Source of the DNA: Magnaporthiopsis rhizophila | Taxonomy: Eukaryota; Ascomycota; Sordariomycetes; Magnaporthales; Magnaporthaceae | Assembly (NCBI GenBank): GCA_003049465.1 | Contig: PYSS01000008.1 | Location: 310,001 to 374,000 of the forward strand | Direction: 5' to 3' | DNA: 64,000 nt | The notes under the pieces: model-generated | What the model was told of the DNA's origin: nothing | The model's database searches: none | What the model saw: only the letters and a program-made list of their open reading frames with translations | In this document: in pieces, positions 9,981 to 23,100 of the stretch | How the letters are laid out: every line of letters begins with the position of its first letter | Numbering within the stretch: the stretch's first letter is position 1 | Position numbers and translations under genes: made by a program

Positions 9981-11489
9981 ATGGACGTCTCACAGTTCCC
10001 CGAAAGTCTGCGTGACAAGCACATCCTGCTCTGCACGGAGAGTTTCGGCCCCGTGAACGGCGTGTCGCGGACGACGCTGATGCTTGTCAATCACCTCAGG
10101 GAAAACGGCGTCGATGTGAGCGTTGTGGCACCGCATAATCACACAAAGCACAACACGTTTGTTCCAGCCGCTTGGCCCCAGCAGCCGCCCCAGGGCCGGC
10201 GAAACGCCGAGGTCAGAGTCAAGGGGTACCCCCTTCCCTACAACCCTGAGCTCTCCGTGGCGTATCCCGTGCGGCTCTCGACGCTGTACGCGCGGACTTG
10301 TCCGGATGGGAGACCGCCGGATCTCGTCTACCTCGCGTCGCCGGCAAGCATGGGCTTCCAGGTGATGCTGCAGATGCGGCAGCAGACGGTCGGCCGGCAG
10401 GTGCCCATCATCGCCAATTTTCAAACAGCGCTGGGGGACTATTGCACCATCCTGCTCCCAGGCCTGCTCGGCAGGCAGGCGGCGGCCGTGTTTGCGGTGG
10501 TCGAAGGGTTTCTGTACCGCCACGCGTCGGTCAAGGCCGTCTTTTACCCGTCGTCGTCTGTCCGCCGCTACCTCGACGGCCGCGCCGCCGTGGGTTCCTC
10601 GGACAAGATGCACCTTCTGCAGCGCGGGGTGGACACGGAGCTCTTTAGCCCCGCCAAGCACAGCGACGACCTGCGCCGACGGCTGGCGCCCAACGGCGAG
10701 GCCATCGTGCTGTGCGTCACGCGGATCGCGGGCGAGAAGGGCCTGGACTTCCTGGCCTCGGTCGCCGCGGAGCTCGACGCGCGGGTACGGAGCGGCGACG
10801 GCAACGGCAATGGCGTGCCGTTCGTCCTGCACATCGTCGGCGGGAACCGCAGCCGCGGCGTTTTCGAAAGCGTCCGGGCGTCGTTCCCGCAGCGGCTCCT
10901 CGAAAAGGGCACGGTCGTGTTCGCGGGGTTCCAGACGGGCGAGGACCTGGCGCGCAGCTACGCGACGGCCGACGTCTTTGCGCACTGCTCCGTGACCGAG
11001 ACGTTCGGGCTCGTGGTGCTCGAGTCCATGGCCAGCGGGGTGCCCGTCGTCGCGAGAGACGAGGGCGGACCCAGCGACGTGGTTCTACAGGGAGAGACCG
11101 GGTTCCTGGTCCCGCCCGCCGACGTGCGAGGGTTTGTGGACAAAGTCGTCTTGCTCGCGCAGGATGGCGAGGTGAGGCGCCGGTTCTCGGAGGCGGCGAG
11201 GTGGCAGGCGTGCGACGCGACCTGGTACAGGGTCAACAACGCGGTCGCTTGGAAGATGGCCGAGGTGATTGAAGAGAAGAGGACAGAGCTCGGGGCGGCG
11301 GCAACGGCTTGTTCCAGGACTGGCTGCTTCCTGCGGCTGTGGATTGACTATCTCGGTGACAAGGCCCGGTATCTCCGCCTGGCCGTCGTCATGGGCCTCA
11401 TATTTGCTGTTTGGGTGGTGGTCGGGTTTTACCTGGCCTTTATAATAGTGACTTTGTGGGCCAGGTCACAACTCGGGTTGTATGGCTAA
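9981..11489 (+). CDS. SQD2-like family 4 glycosyltransferase with C-terminal membrane segment
   Basis: An intronless 502-residue GT-B glycosyltransferase; the ATG sits in a good fungal context (gccATGg). The N-terminal acceptor domain begins HILLCTESFGPVNGVSRTT, the typical start of GT4 enzymes related to plant SQD2 and bacterial diacylglycerol glycosyltransferases. The donor domain has VTRIAGEKGLDFL, HIVGG, VFAGFQTGEDLARSYATADVF and the EX7E motif in ETFGLVVLESMASGVPVVA (about residues 340-358), followed by EGGPSDVVLQGETGFLV. Residues about 466-493 form a hydrophobic segment ending WARSQLGLYG, which could anchor or re-enter the membrane, consistent with a lipid acceptor. SQD2 relatives transfer sulfoquinovose or glucuronate to diacylglycerol. 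The divergent UDP-glucose dehydrogenase neighbour makes UDP-glucuronate a plausible donor. Donor and acceptor are inferred, not shown. Confidence 0.85.
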   Translation: MDVSQFPESLRDKHILLCTESFGPVNGVSRTTLMLVNHLRENGVDVSVVAPHNHTKHNTFVPAAWPQQPPQGRRNAEVRVKGYPLPYNPELSVAYPVRLSTLYARTCPDGRPPDLVYLASPASMGFQVMLQMRQQTVGRQVPIIANFQTALGDYCTILLPGLLGRQAAAVFAVVEGFLYRHASVKAVFYPSSSVRRYLDGRAAVGSSDKMHLLQRGVDTELFSPAKHSDDLRRRLAPNGEAIVLCVTRIAGEKGLDFLASVAAELDARVRSGDGNGNGVPFVLHIVGGNRSRGVFESVRASFPQRLLEKGTVVFAGFQTGEDLARSYATADVFAHCSVTETFGLVVLESMASGVPVVARDEGGPSDVVLQGETGFLVPPADVRGFVDKVVLLAQDGEVRRRFSEAARWQACDATWYRVNNAVAWKMAEVIEEKRTELGAAATACSRTGCFLRLWIDYLGDKARYLRLAVVMGLIFAVWVVVGFYLAFIIVTLWARSQLGLYG

Positions 11490-13879
11490 GCGCCGGCATG
11501 ACCCCGAGGCAGCCCCATTCGTGTCGTCGTGACGGCAAATGTGCTAGGGGAGGGTGCAGTGGTCCATTACCATTTTCCTTCTACTTTGAGTGCCTTATTG
11601 TTCGGCGTTGATAGAAGCACGCTGGTACCTCCACCCATTTTGCCAACGATGATGGTGGTTCTGTCCCGCTCAACCAAGTTCACTGCTCAGGTATCCCATG
11701 GCGGCACCAGCTGTCACAAAATGCAGCCCTGAAGAGCCGCACCCGCAGGCCCCATATTGTCGATCTGGGCGATGATCAAGAAGTGACATGAGCAGAGATG
11801 AAACTGCACGCTGTCCCATCCTGGCGTGATGTCGGGATCTCGACAGCGGGCGGCTCGGTGTGTCGTCACCTCACGCGACTCGACCAGCGGCTACTCAGGG
11901 GTAACCCTAGGGCAGGAGGAAAGATGGGCGCGGCAGTTGCGACGATCCCTCAGCTTTGTTGGCATTGCCGCCAGCAGCGCGGGCTGGAAGGTCCAAAAAT
12001 AAGGCCCTCACGATGGAGCGTCCAGTCCAGTTGGGTTTTTCATGGCATTTATTGACTTCACGATGCTTGAAAATTGATTGGCCTAGAATGCTCGTCTGGA
12101 AGGTGCTAAACAAATGACGGCCGAAAAATAGCCCCTGCGCTTGACCGGATTGGGGAGCGGTTGAAAGGCTGTCGATGGCCGCGAAAAGGTTGCGTGCAAC
12201 GAATGGAAGGCCCGAAAGCCAATCGTGGCTGCAAATGGAGGGCCGGGTGAGGGCGAACGGCGGTCACGTGGCGCCACCGTTTGCCCCTGGCGCGCTCGCT
12301 CCTTTTACTCAGGCGCGATGGTTTCAAAAGCGCCCGGTCGCCCACCTAGCCTAAGCCTGGGTGCTACAAATTGCCCGACGGCTTTATTCTTGCCCTTCGT
12401 CCGTTGCTTGTTTGTCTTGACAAGCGATGGAGTTAACACACTTGACAGAACATGCTTTCGAAGCCCCCCTAAAAATCTGGCTGCAACGGCGGCCGTTCCC
12501 GCCCGTTAGGATCCAGCCCATTGTGCATTTTCCACTGCATCCTTCGGTGTGGTGGCTTGTGGCCGAGATCGATGTGTGCGGTGTGGTGACGAAGGCGGCG
12601 GTGGGCGTGGTGTGGGTGGTGCGTCACAATTGCAGGGCCGGCCACCCTAGATCTGCCATCAAAATGTGCACATGTGCCTGCATCAAGGCCCCGTCTGCGG
12701 CCCCGGCAGACCCCTGGCGCCGCCAGATTTATCATCCGCCAATCACGGGCCACTGTCGCACAGGCTTTGCCTTCTGGCCAGTGCGAACTTTTTCGGGCCA
12801 GTTTCGCGAAACCTCAGACCGCCTTCTGACTTGGTTTGTTCCATGATACAGCTGATCCGACGACTCCCTGCTTGGCCCTGGTCCTCCAAATGCTGATCCG
12901 GATGGAAATCGCTCACATCGCGGGAGGCTCCGGACGAGCGTAGGAACGGCTGCGGCGATTGTGTGATTGCTGGTTGAGGCCCGACGTGGCTTTTGTGCTT
13001 GTGTTTGTGCTAGCTGTCGCGATGGTGCATGCCCTCCCTCATTCCTGAGTCTAACTGATCCCTTCCAGAGCGAGCGATCCCCTGTATCTTTTCATGAGGG
13101 ATAGCCTGGGGGGAGAGCCGCACCATATAGATTGAGTACTGCTGTGCTCCCTGCGGATTTGGCAGAGCCTCCACGGCCTCCACAGCCCAACACGCCCACA
13201 CCACCCCAGCCCCTGCCCCTGGGCTGGCTGCTTGTCCAATCAGTGGCATCCCTGGCCCCGTTGCATTTGAAATCGGTGTTCCCCAGTCCAATCAAGGGAA
13301 TGCTCCCCACCGCCCATCAGGTCACTTTGGCAGGCACTGCAACGACCGTCAGGTATCCCTGGGCACCCATCAGCCAGCAGCTTCTCTCTTTCCTCCTCCA
13401 CGCGTCGCAGCACAGCACAATCAGGCTGCTTGATCACCCAAGTTGGCTTCTGTGGATTGCCGATTGTGTCTCCATCTGTTCCACTCTGTTTGATCCCATT
13501 TTGACTGTGGCCTGCCTCGACACGATTTTTCCCCATCTCGCTTCTGCTTCCAAACCACTCCTTTTTAAACATCCTTAATTCTTCCGCCCAACAACCCTCG
13601 CAAGTGGCGGCTTATCACCTACCCTCTGCTCCTCTCCAACCAGACGACCAAGGGCAGGTCCCATTTCCACTTCTCGACCATCGACGGACCGGCTTCCTTG
13701 ATCGTGTAACAACATTTGCTCTCGACGCTCCTTTCTTTGCTTGCTTCTTCTTTGCTTTTCTCTCTCTTTCTATCTCTCCTGTCGTCCTTTGGGGCCAGAC
13801 GGCGCCACCCTTCCAGCTCGATTTTCTACCAACATAGCCGTCGACCGGCGCGTAATTATACCCCCGACCCGACGACAAG
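11490..13879. other. 2.4-kb intergenic region
   Basis: No supportable gene. The last ~280 nt (about 13600-13879) are strongly pyrimidine-rich (TTTCTTTGCTTGCTTC and similar) and are probably the promoter and leader of the next gene. Confidence 0.4.
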
Positions 13880-14954
13880 ATGTTCTGGCGGACATTCCTC
13901 CCAGCGGGCCTCCTCTTCGCCCAGGCCCACGCCGCACTCGAGGCAATGGCGGTGGATGACCTGATGGGAACGAACTCGGGAGTGCTGGAGAAGAGGCAGG
14001 AGCTTTTCCCTTCGCAAGATGGTGACATTCCCGCAACCATCATCACCAAGAGGCAAGCGACGGGAGTCACCCTGAACCGCGACGGTACCATCAACATGAC
14101 GGCCTGGGACGAGATCGCGAACAAGGCCTGCAGGGAGGCCCTGACCCAGCTCCCACACTCGACGAACCCGTCGGGCACCTGCGTCTGCTACAACCTGCCC
14201 GCTCTCAACAACGTCACGGGCGCCTTCGAGGCCGACCTGAGGCTATACCAGCTGACGGCCCCGACTGGAGAGTTCGCCGGCATCCCGCAGCAGAACATCC
14301 AGGTCGGCCTGCAGTACAACGGCGCCTCCGTGTCTCCCATCTCCCCGGCTGCGGCTGCCAGCATGAGGATCTCGGCGAGGCAAGAGCCGGCCGGGAGCGG
14401 ACACAACCTACGGATCCTCCAGACGTACATGTTTGTCGGCCAGATCGACAAGGACAGGATGACGCTCGGAATGAGCATGTAAGGAGTCCTCCACGACATT
14501 CCCTACTCGGTGTACGGCTTGACTGTCCGCACATCACGTCCGGTCACTGACGCTAACAAGGCAACTAAACAGGGCCACGCTTGAGGCGCTCGTCATGCCC
14601 ACCGTCACCCTGGCGGCCGTCAACCCGACGGGCCAGACTGTGACTACCAACGTGTCGTCCAACGAGGCAGCCTTCGTTGCCGGTGTCTTCTCCGACTCGA
14701 TCGTCATGTCCGAGTTCTCGGTGGCCAACATGGCCGTCGAGGAGTCGCTCCGGCAACTGGCCAACAGCACGGTTCCCTTCGTGCTGCCCGGCGTCCAGCT
14801 GATGATCTTCCCCTTCGGTCTCATCATCTGCAGCATCTGGCTTGTCGGTTTCGTCGGAGCCGTCGGCTGGGGCACCATCGAGCGCATGGGATTCCGCGAT
14901 CAGTACAAGCGACGTATCGCACTCCAGGGCAAGGGTGGCATGGCCAGGATATAA
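13880..14954 (+). CDS. secreted/type I membrane protein of unknown function
   Basis: Two exons, 13880-14478 and 14573-14954, give 326 residues. The 94-nt intron has GTAAGG...AACAG ends with a CTGACGCTAAC branch region, and joining restores an ATG codon across the junction. A signal peptide (MFWRTFLPAGLLFAQAHA) is followed by KR sites (EKRQ, TKRQ) that could be Kex2-cleaved, N-glycosylation sequons (NMT, NVT, NST), a CVCYN Cys pair, and near the C-terminus a hydrophobic segment (MIFPFGLIICSIWLVGFVGA). It ends in a short cytoplasmic basic tail (RDQYKRRIALQGKGG). This topology is type I: lumenal domain, one membrane helix, short tail. I recognise no named family. It reads like a conserved fungal surface or secretory-pathway protein. 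Confidence 0.85.
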
Positions 14955-17110
14955 ATTGGGACGGGTTGGAGGGGAGAGAGGGGAAAAAAAGAAAAGAAAG
15001 TCGAAAAAAAAAGGAAAAAAAGAATAAAACACCAACGACGTCACAAGCATCGCGCCTCGCGGTTATTCACTGATTTGGCCAGCGATGGCCAAATTACTTC
15101 CTCCAGACACGGTGGTGGATCGATCATGAACGCGGAGTTTTACGACCTGGCACTCCCCGCCTGCCGGAGACTACTACGTCTATCAACATCTACTTGTATC
15201 GCGGGGAGGTGTATTATATGTGTTGTGGCAGTTTCCAGACCTGCACGTCGCGAAGCATGCTATCAGGGCGTTCTATGGGTGAGAAGATGGTTTTTTTTTT
15301 TTTTTCCTTTTTTGCATTTTTTTCACTTCTGTGTTTTATTCGTGTTGCTATCTTAGTGATATGGCGGTACCAGAACGCAACGTTTCACGGAAGTCTTATT
15401 TAGAGCGAGTCGATATTTGTCGAGGTCTGGCCTCGCGTAGGTGATAAAAAGAGCTCAAGGTGTACATACAACAAATCTTTTTCATTTCTAATTCCTGCTG
15501 AATTACACGTCATTGGGTTCACCTTTCTCCCCTTGGGCCTGGGGATTCTGAGACGTTGACTGCAGCTTGTCAAGCCTTAGGTTAGGTGTACGTGCATATC
15601 ATGGTCTCCTGGTCGAAATGTCCCGTACGCCTCGACTACGTACCCATCACCCACAACGCTCTGGCAGTAGTCGACGGCAGCCGCGCTTACTCGAGAGGCG
15701 CCTCGGTGAAATTTTCATTCTGGAGTAGAGAGGTAGAGAGGTATATAGACGCAGTCTCCGAATCAGTGAACGATTCCCCAGCCCGAGCTCTTTTATTCAC
15801 GCACAATCTCGACAGGAGGGCGAGGGAACAGAAGTTCTTGCAGATATGGTGATGTCTGGAATTGAGTATCCCAGGCCGATATTGATTGAATAGTATTAAT
15901 GCCTGAGGCATAATGAATGAACTCCCCTTCTCGATATTGCAATCCAGTGACAGGTCATCGAGGGACCAGCATCCGACATCTGAAACAAACCCACCACGCC
16001 TTGCCCACTCACTCACTAATCCTCAATGTCGAGTGCCGGCTTGCCCGGCCCAGAGGTGGCCAACCCACCCCCACCGCATGATTCCATGTCCCTTCTTTGC
16101 CGCGCGCAATGCTCCCACGGGAGTGTGTCTATTTTCGCCCACACGCCGTTGTAGGACCCGCCGAGCCGTACCGCAAGAACCGAGGAACCAAACCCTTCAA
16201 ACCTAAACCGCCCCGCTACGGAACTTGATCCCGTCATGCCCAAGCTCGATTTGATCTGCAGCTACACGTCCGTCTGTCTTGCATAGTCGCCTCACGCACT
16301 GCAGCTGCAAGTTTTGCTACGACACTGTGGGCAGTTTTCTACTGCGCCCTCGGCTGGGCCCTGTAGGCGTTTACTCTGTATTCATATCCCTATGTTCTGT
16401 TTGCCAACGCAGGGCGGATTTGACCTGGTTGTCTTCTTCACATGCCGTCCAAAGATGCCGTTGCTGTCCTCTCTCGGTTATTTTTGAGTCAACCCTTTTG
16501 AGTGGGAAGGGTGTCCCCATGCGATTAGCTTTCCTTCTGAACCGCCTTTTTTTTTTTTGCCTTCCGGTCCTCCATTGCCGAGACTGTGTCGCCATCATGG
16601 CGCCGTCCGATTGCGCTGTCGACGCAACACCCTGGTCGAGGCGTCTGGCTGTGGAGGCTGCCCCCTGTTCCGCGACACCAGCATGGGCGTGGAGGGGGAG
16701 ACTGAACCCCTTCGAAAGTATGAGGAGCTTCAGCAGTCTCCGGCCCGGGAGTAATGGGTGGAGCTGATGGTGATGCCTCGAGTCGATCGAATTTCCTGAC
16801 GGCTGCAGACTGTTAGAACACGTATCTGTCTGTTTCTTTTTATCACTTTCTTTCCTGGTCTCTCTTTTCCGTCCCATGCTGGCCATCGGTCTTCGTGGTC
16901 TGCGAGCAACACCATCATCCAGCTTGCTGCCAGCCATCTTCCGTGAGACCTGGGGAAAACCTGTAACTGCCGTTAGGTCACAGCGGCAAAGAAGCCAAAG
17001 GGCACGGGCAGGATATCGCCTCGTCTCAATTTACCTACCTACCTACCTTACCTACCTAATCATCTTTCCTTTCTATTTCACAGGCTCAGTGAGCCCACAC
17101 GACCGCCATC
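14955..17110. other. 2.2-kb intergenic region
   Basis: A/G-rich tracts at about 14980-15030 and a T-tract at 15291-15308 lie 3' of the membrane-protein gene. No gene is supported. The last ~250 nt are probably promoter and leader of the coiled-coil gene, including a TACC repeat. Confidence 0.4.
17032..17058 (+). repeat. (TACC)n simple repeat in the leader
   Basis: Six or seven imperfect TACC units lie 53-79 nt before the ATG of the coiled-coil gene. Similar pyrimidine repeats are common in filamentous-fungal 5' UTRs. Confidence 0.7.
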
Positions 17111-20100
17111 ATGCCGGACGTAACCGCGCTGGTCTCGCAGATGAACGAGACCCTGGCCCAAATACACGAGACCATCGCCGGGCTGGACACTGCGGAGCAT
17201 GACTCCAAGCTTGATGCTCTGGAGGAAGAGCGGGAGTCGGCGATCCAGGCGCTACACGAGAGCTTCGAGCTCGAATCTGCGGACCTGGACAGCAAACGCA
17301 AAAGCAGGCGAGAGGAGATCGCCGAGCAGAGGCGCAAAGAGGATGAGGAGAGGGAAACCCGGAGGCGAAGAGAAGATGAGGAGCTCACACAGAACGAAGA
17401 GGCCGAGGACGAGCAGCGTCAGGTCAAGCTGCAGGAGCAGACCGAGGATATTGATGAGCAGACCGATGCCAAGATGGACGAGGTGGAGGAGGAAGCCCAC
17501 AGGAGGCTCGAGGAAGGCGAGCGCCGCCTAGTTGAGCTCGAAGAGAAACGAAAGGTCCGTATCGATCCGACTTTTGTAACTTGCTCGCGTGTTTGGTCGC
17601 CAGTTCTGACTTTTTTTTTGCGCTTGGCTCCCTAGGAAATAAATCGTCTGATTGACGAGCAGATGAGAGCGCCTCTGCCACCGCCGCCGGTCAGCAGGAA
17701 GCGCACCAGGACGTCCTTGTCGCGAGGAGCTGCGGCAGCCACGTCACGCTCTGTGTCTAGTGAAGTGAAGAGCAAGACAGAGGTCCCTGCCGTCGAAGAG
17801 AAGTCGACGGCCCCTGCACCGGTGGACAGGTCTATCCCTGCCGCTGATGAGATACCAACCTCTGTTGTCGGTGATAAGTCCGAGGAGAAGCCAGCCTCTG
17901 CCGTTGTCGAAGGGAAGTCGGCTTCTGATCCGGTGGACAAGTCCGTGCCTGTCGCCGACGAGAAACCTAAGACTGCCGCCGAGAAGTCGGCTGCCGTCGC
18001 TGATCAGAAACCGACTCCCGCAGCCGAGAAGCCGGCTGCTGACGCGGACGAGATGCCAACAGCTGTTATCGGAGAGAAGCCTGAAGAGAAGTCGGCTCCT
18101 GGCCTGGTAGACGAGTCAATTCCTGCCGCCAACGAGAAACCGACTCCTACCACGGAAGAAAAGCCGGCCACTGTCGTCGATGAGACGCCAACCGCTATTG
18201 TCGAGGAGAAGGCCGAAGAGAAGCCGGCCCCTGCCCTGGTGGGCAAGGCCATCCCTGTCGCCGACGAGAAGCCGGCTGCTGGCGTCGATGAAATACCGAC
18301 CCCTGATGTCAAGGAGAAGCCCGAAGAGAAGACCGCCGCCGCCGTTGAAGAACAGCCAGCCCCTATCGCAACTCTTGCCGCCGAAGCGAAGCCAACACCC
18401 GTGCCAGAGGAGAAGCCAGAGATGGCTGGCAACAGAGAAATCAAGGCTGCTGACACTGCCACCGCTAAGGAGGCCCCGGTTAACGCCCTCGTTTCCGCTG
18501 CCAAAGCCGATGAGCACTCTGCGCCGTCTAGCGCACCAGAACCTTTGCCCGAAGAAGAGGCGGCCGAAGAAGAGGCGCCTGTCGACCAGCCGGAGGCACC
18601 AAAAGAAGCCCCAGTGATCGAGCCACCGAAGGAGGAGGACAAAACAGCGAAGAGCGAGACTAAGTCCGCTGAAGAGCATACCCCGGAAGTCAAAGTCAAC
18701 AGTGCGCCCGGAGCGGCGGCCCCAGTGGAGACAAGCGAGGACGCGGTCGATGAGGCCCCGGAAGCAACCGAGGTCATTGCAAAGCAGGGCGCCGAAACCT
18801 CTCATCCCTCGGACAAGAAGCAGGGCGACGAGGTGGCGGTTGCCAGCGTCAGCGTCACCAAGGATGCTGCTGAGTCGGGAGGGCTGAGTGCAACACCCCT
18901 GGCGAATGCCGCGGTGGTACCCGAGACATCAGATATTCCAGCTCGGGGGTTCGTCTCAGACGTGGCGGTCAAGGCTACACCAGAAGCAGAGATCCTGGAA
19001 AAGACTCCTGAACCGACGTCGCCTGTGGAGGACCTCGACCTCGGGATAAAGTCTTCCGCATTGAATGAGCCGCCGGCTACCAATCAAGTTGAGCCTCCTG
19101 TCCGCAAAGAGGCCAGCGAGACGACCGAGCCGGCCGGCGTGACCCTGATCCATGAGCCTCCGGCCTCCGCCAAAGGCAACGTCGAGACCCCTGCCATCAG
19201 CGCCGTAGACGATGGCATCGTGCGCGCTGGGTTGACCCAGGCGTCGCCGATTCACGAGCCTGCGGCAGAATTGCCGAGCGAGGTTAAAGCTGTCTCTGAG
19301 CCCGTGATAGAACCTGTAGCCGCCAGCAAGGGGACAGACAGCCATACAGTCGCGCCAACACCACCATCCCCGGGAGAGGCGGCGCAACCCGGCTCGGTAG
19401 AGTCTTCTGAAGAAGCACATGTTGAGCACCAGGCCCAGCCGCAGCAGGAAGTAACAAAGGTGCTGGAAGCTGAGCTGAAGATGGAGGCGGGCGCCACCGA
19501 TATATCCGTGGCCCAAGCACTTCACACAGAAGAAAGCATCGCTGCCGGTGGGCAACGAGGCTCCGACTCCGTCCTCGACCTGGACACCGCATCCGAGCAA
19601 CTCAACGCCACGACCCATCATATCGTTGGTCCTGTCGCAGTAGCCGCTCCCGAAATTGCCGAGGTTACGCAACTCGACAAGCCCGCCCTCGCCGAGAAGG
19701 AGCACGACAATGTGCCTGAGCTCAAAAGATCCGAGACCGAAGTTTCTGTTGACAGCGAGTTCCGCGATGATTACAGCACCGAACCCGAGTCAGCTTTGTA
19801 CACCAGGGAATTTGATTTCGGTTTCCCTGCAATCGCATCCAACCCACCCGCAAATGATCTGGAAACCCGCGCTGAGGGATCGGAGAGGAGTCTGGTTGCG
19901 TCTCACATAAAAGGCGCTGATGACAAGCCGCTATCCACGGAGCCAGCTGTTCAAGAGGCAGCTACAGGCGCCCACCAAGCTGAGGAGCATGAGGAAGATG
20001 AGCCCTCGAAATCGGACACGACCGCGGAGATTGTCGCCGACAACATGGCCAAGGAGGTTCATACGCACGATAAGCCAACGGAGCTCCCCGACCACGACGA

Positions 20101-23100
20101 GTTGGAGGAGGCACCTGCGCCTGAGGAGCCAAAGGAGGCAAAACTGGAGACCGCGCCGGTTGCACCGGCCTCGGCCCTCTCTGCCGACCTGGGCGCTAAG
20201 CCGAGTGCGGCTCCTGACGCTGCCAAGGCTGAGGATGCTGTCAAAACCGAGGCCTCTGTCAAGGCTGAGGAGCCCATCAAGGCGCAGGACGTTGTCGACA
20301 TTAAGGGCGCCGCCAAGCCCGAGGTTGCTGCCGGGACTGAGAAGCCCGTCACGGCCGAGGAATCCATAAAGGCTGAGGAACCAATCAAGGTTGGAGAAGT
20401 TGCTAAGGCTGAAGAGCCCACCAAGGCCCAGGAGGCTGTCGAGATTAAGGACACCGCCAAGCCCGACGAAGCCGCCAGGACTGAGGAACCAGTCAAGGCC
20501 GAGGAGCCCATCAAAGCTGATGAAGCTGCCAAGGCTGAGGAGCCGGTCAAAGATGAGGAAACCGTCAAGTCTGAGGAACCAGTCACGGCGGGAGAAGCTG
20601 CCAAGGCCGAGGTTGTGGCCAAGGTTGACGAGGCCCTTAACGCTAAGGCTGCCGATACTCAGGAAGCGGCGGTGGCGGCTGTGCAGGCCCCCACGCAAGA
20701 CGAAGCGCCAAAACCCCAGGATCCTTCCAAAGAGACTGGGGAACAGCTGCCAGTGCCTGATATCGCAGCGGATATTGCAACGCCGAAACAGATGGTTGAC
20801 GGGAGCCAGGTCCTGGCAGCAGCAGAGAAGCCCGTCCCGCCCGTCGCTGTCGTCGACTCCGAAGATAGTCACTCAGAAGCGTCCAGCTCCGGCTCAGCCT
20901 TTGAGTTTGACCACAAGCCTTCCGAAATCTCCTCAGCGCATCATGCGGGAGAAGCGGTTGCCCCGATGGATATTTCAGACCTGAGCTCTTTAACGCAGAG
21001 CACATATGCGTCGCACGAAGATCTGGTGGCGAGCGACGCTGAATACGAGGCTCCGCAGCACGCCTTGGCGCCCGATGCCAGCCTTAATGTTCACTCAGCC
21101 AGCATGGAGACCCAGGCTGATACAGCCAAGACAAGTCAGGCTGCTGAGCTAGGATTCGGAGCGGCTTCGGACGCAATTCCGCTAATCGAGGCACCTGCTG
21201 GGCAGCAGGAAGCGGCGACAGGGCAGACGGTGCACATCATCCCGGCTTCGTTTGCTCAGTACGAGTCTGCACACGAAGAAAGTCAGTATCATGATGGCAG
21301 TGACCACCACGGGGCCGCCGGCTTGGCTCCCCTAGACGAATCTCCGGCGGCCGTCGGGGTTCAGGAGCCGATGGCAGTACCTCATATTGGCCAGGAAGCC
21401 GATACTCAAGGATTTTCCGAAGCCGCAAACACACAAGCCTACCCAGCGCCCCTTCAGCCTGCAGTCGATCTTCAGGCCCAGCCCGCCTGGAGTGAGCATG
21501 CCCCCAACCTTCCAGGCCCTGTGGAGATTCGCGGACAGGGCAACGAAACCCATGAAAAGCCCCAGCAAGCTTCTGCCATGGAGGAGAGCACGGCCACCGT
21601 CTCTGGAACTGACGACCTGTTCGAGAGCGACTCTGAAGGCAGCGATCAAAGCTCCCACGGCGCAAAGGCTCAACATCAACAATTGGAGCACCAGGCGGCC
21701 ACTGGGGGCACTGGGCAGGAACATGTCGGTCAGCACGACATCTCGACTGCTTTAGAAAGCCTTGATGCCCACGAGCCGGCATCACCAGCGGGAGTCCCTG
21801 CTCAGACGGCGCCCGAGGAAAAGCCAAAAGACACTGCTCAGGTCGCGCCGGCGGACTCGCGACCCGACCTGACGGTTATGACAGAGCCGATTTCTGTCTC
21901 TCCAGGGCTCCCACGGAACACCGAGGAGGACCTCAGAACGCCACGGGCTCTGCCTGAAGCCACGTCTGAGCAGCCTGGTGCCGCCCCGATGCCGACTCCT
22001 CACCTGGCGCCGGCTGCGGCCGTTGGTCACAACGAAGACATCAGCCCCCTGATGCTTCGCAACCAATCCCCGATTGCGTCGGTCAAGGGCCTGGCGGCTA
22101 GCCGCGACGCGCCGAGGCCTGATTCTCTGGAATTCACGCCCCTGAGGTTCCCAGCGGAGGTTGTGGCAGAACACGACTCGCCATCCCGGGGACAGTCGCA
22201 AGAACAGGGTAGCTTGGAAGCGAATAAGCACGAGCACCACGGACAGCAGTTGCAGGGCTGGGAGCAGAGCTCACTGGAGCAATACCCACTGTCCACGCCT
22301 CGGGTCCCGAGGCAAGATTCGTACACGGCAGAGCATGACAGCCCCGACGCCCCTCGTGGTCGCTCGACACTTGCCTCGGAGCTCGAGCAGGCGTCGGGCG
22401 GCGTGCCATATGGGCAAGCCGACGACGAGATGGACCCAGACATGTTCGTTCCACGGGACGTCACCCACGTGCCGTGGCACGCACGCACCGACTCCGTCCC
22501 GGCCTCGCTGCACAGCCGCACGACCCTGTCGTCGGCACCGTCCTCTCCCATCCACGCTGCGCTGCAACAGGACAACCACGAGCCCGTCATCCGCGACAGC
22601 TGGGCAGTCGTGCCCCAGAGCCAGCAGGATTTCCTCGCAGGCGTGGGAGGAGGCGACTACAGCAACAGGCCGCGCGGCTACACGCAGAGCACGGATTATG
22701 GCCGCTCTCGTGGCGTCTCCGAGGTCTCACAATATGACCCATTCAGATACGACGCAGGCGGACCAGGCACGCCAAAATCCGGTGCAATGGCTGCTAATCT
22801 CACCTCCAACGAGCCGAGCAGCTGGCAGCCGCAGGAGCCGGCACCCGTGCCCCAGCAGCAGCAGACCCGTGAAAGTCCGCCTCGGCCCCTTGTGGCCGGC
22901 AAGCGAGAGTCGACGGTGGTCAACTCATCACCCGGCAGCCTGTTCCAAAGGATGCGCAATGTATTCGAGAAAACACAGGATGCCGGCAGTGCCGCCGAAG
23001 TCGACGCCAAAGGCATGGGAAGCCCTGCCCGCTCCCGACCCGTCAGCGGCGTCTTCTACCCTGTGAAGCCGGCCACCCCTCGGTCCGGCGGAATCCCAGA

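Noticed and set aside
9990..10985. A 331-codon minus-strand frame inside the GT4 gene
   Set aside because: A shadow of the GT4 coding sequence with no motifs.
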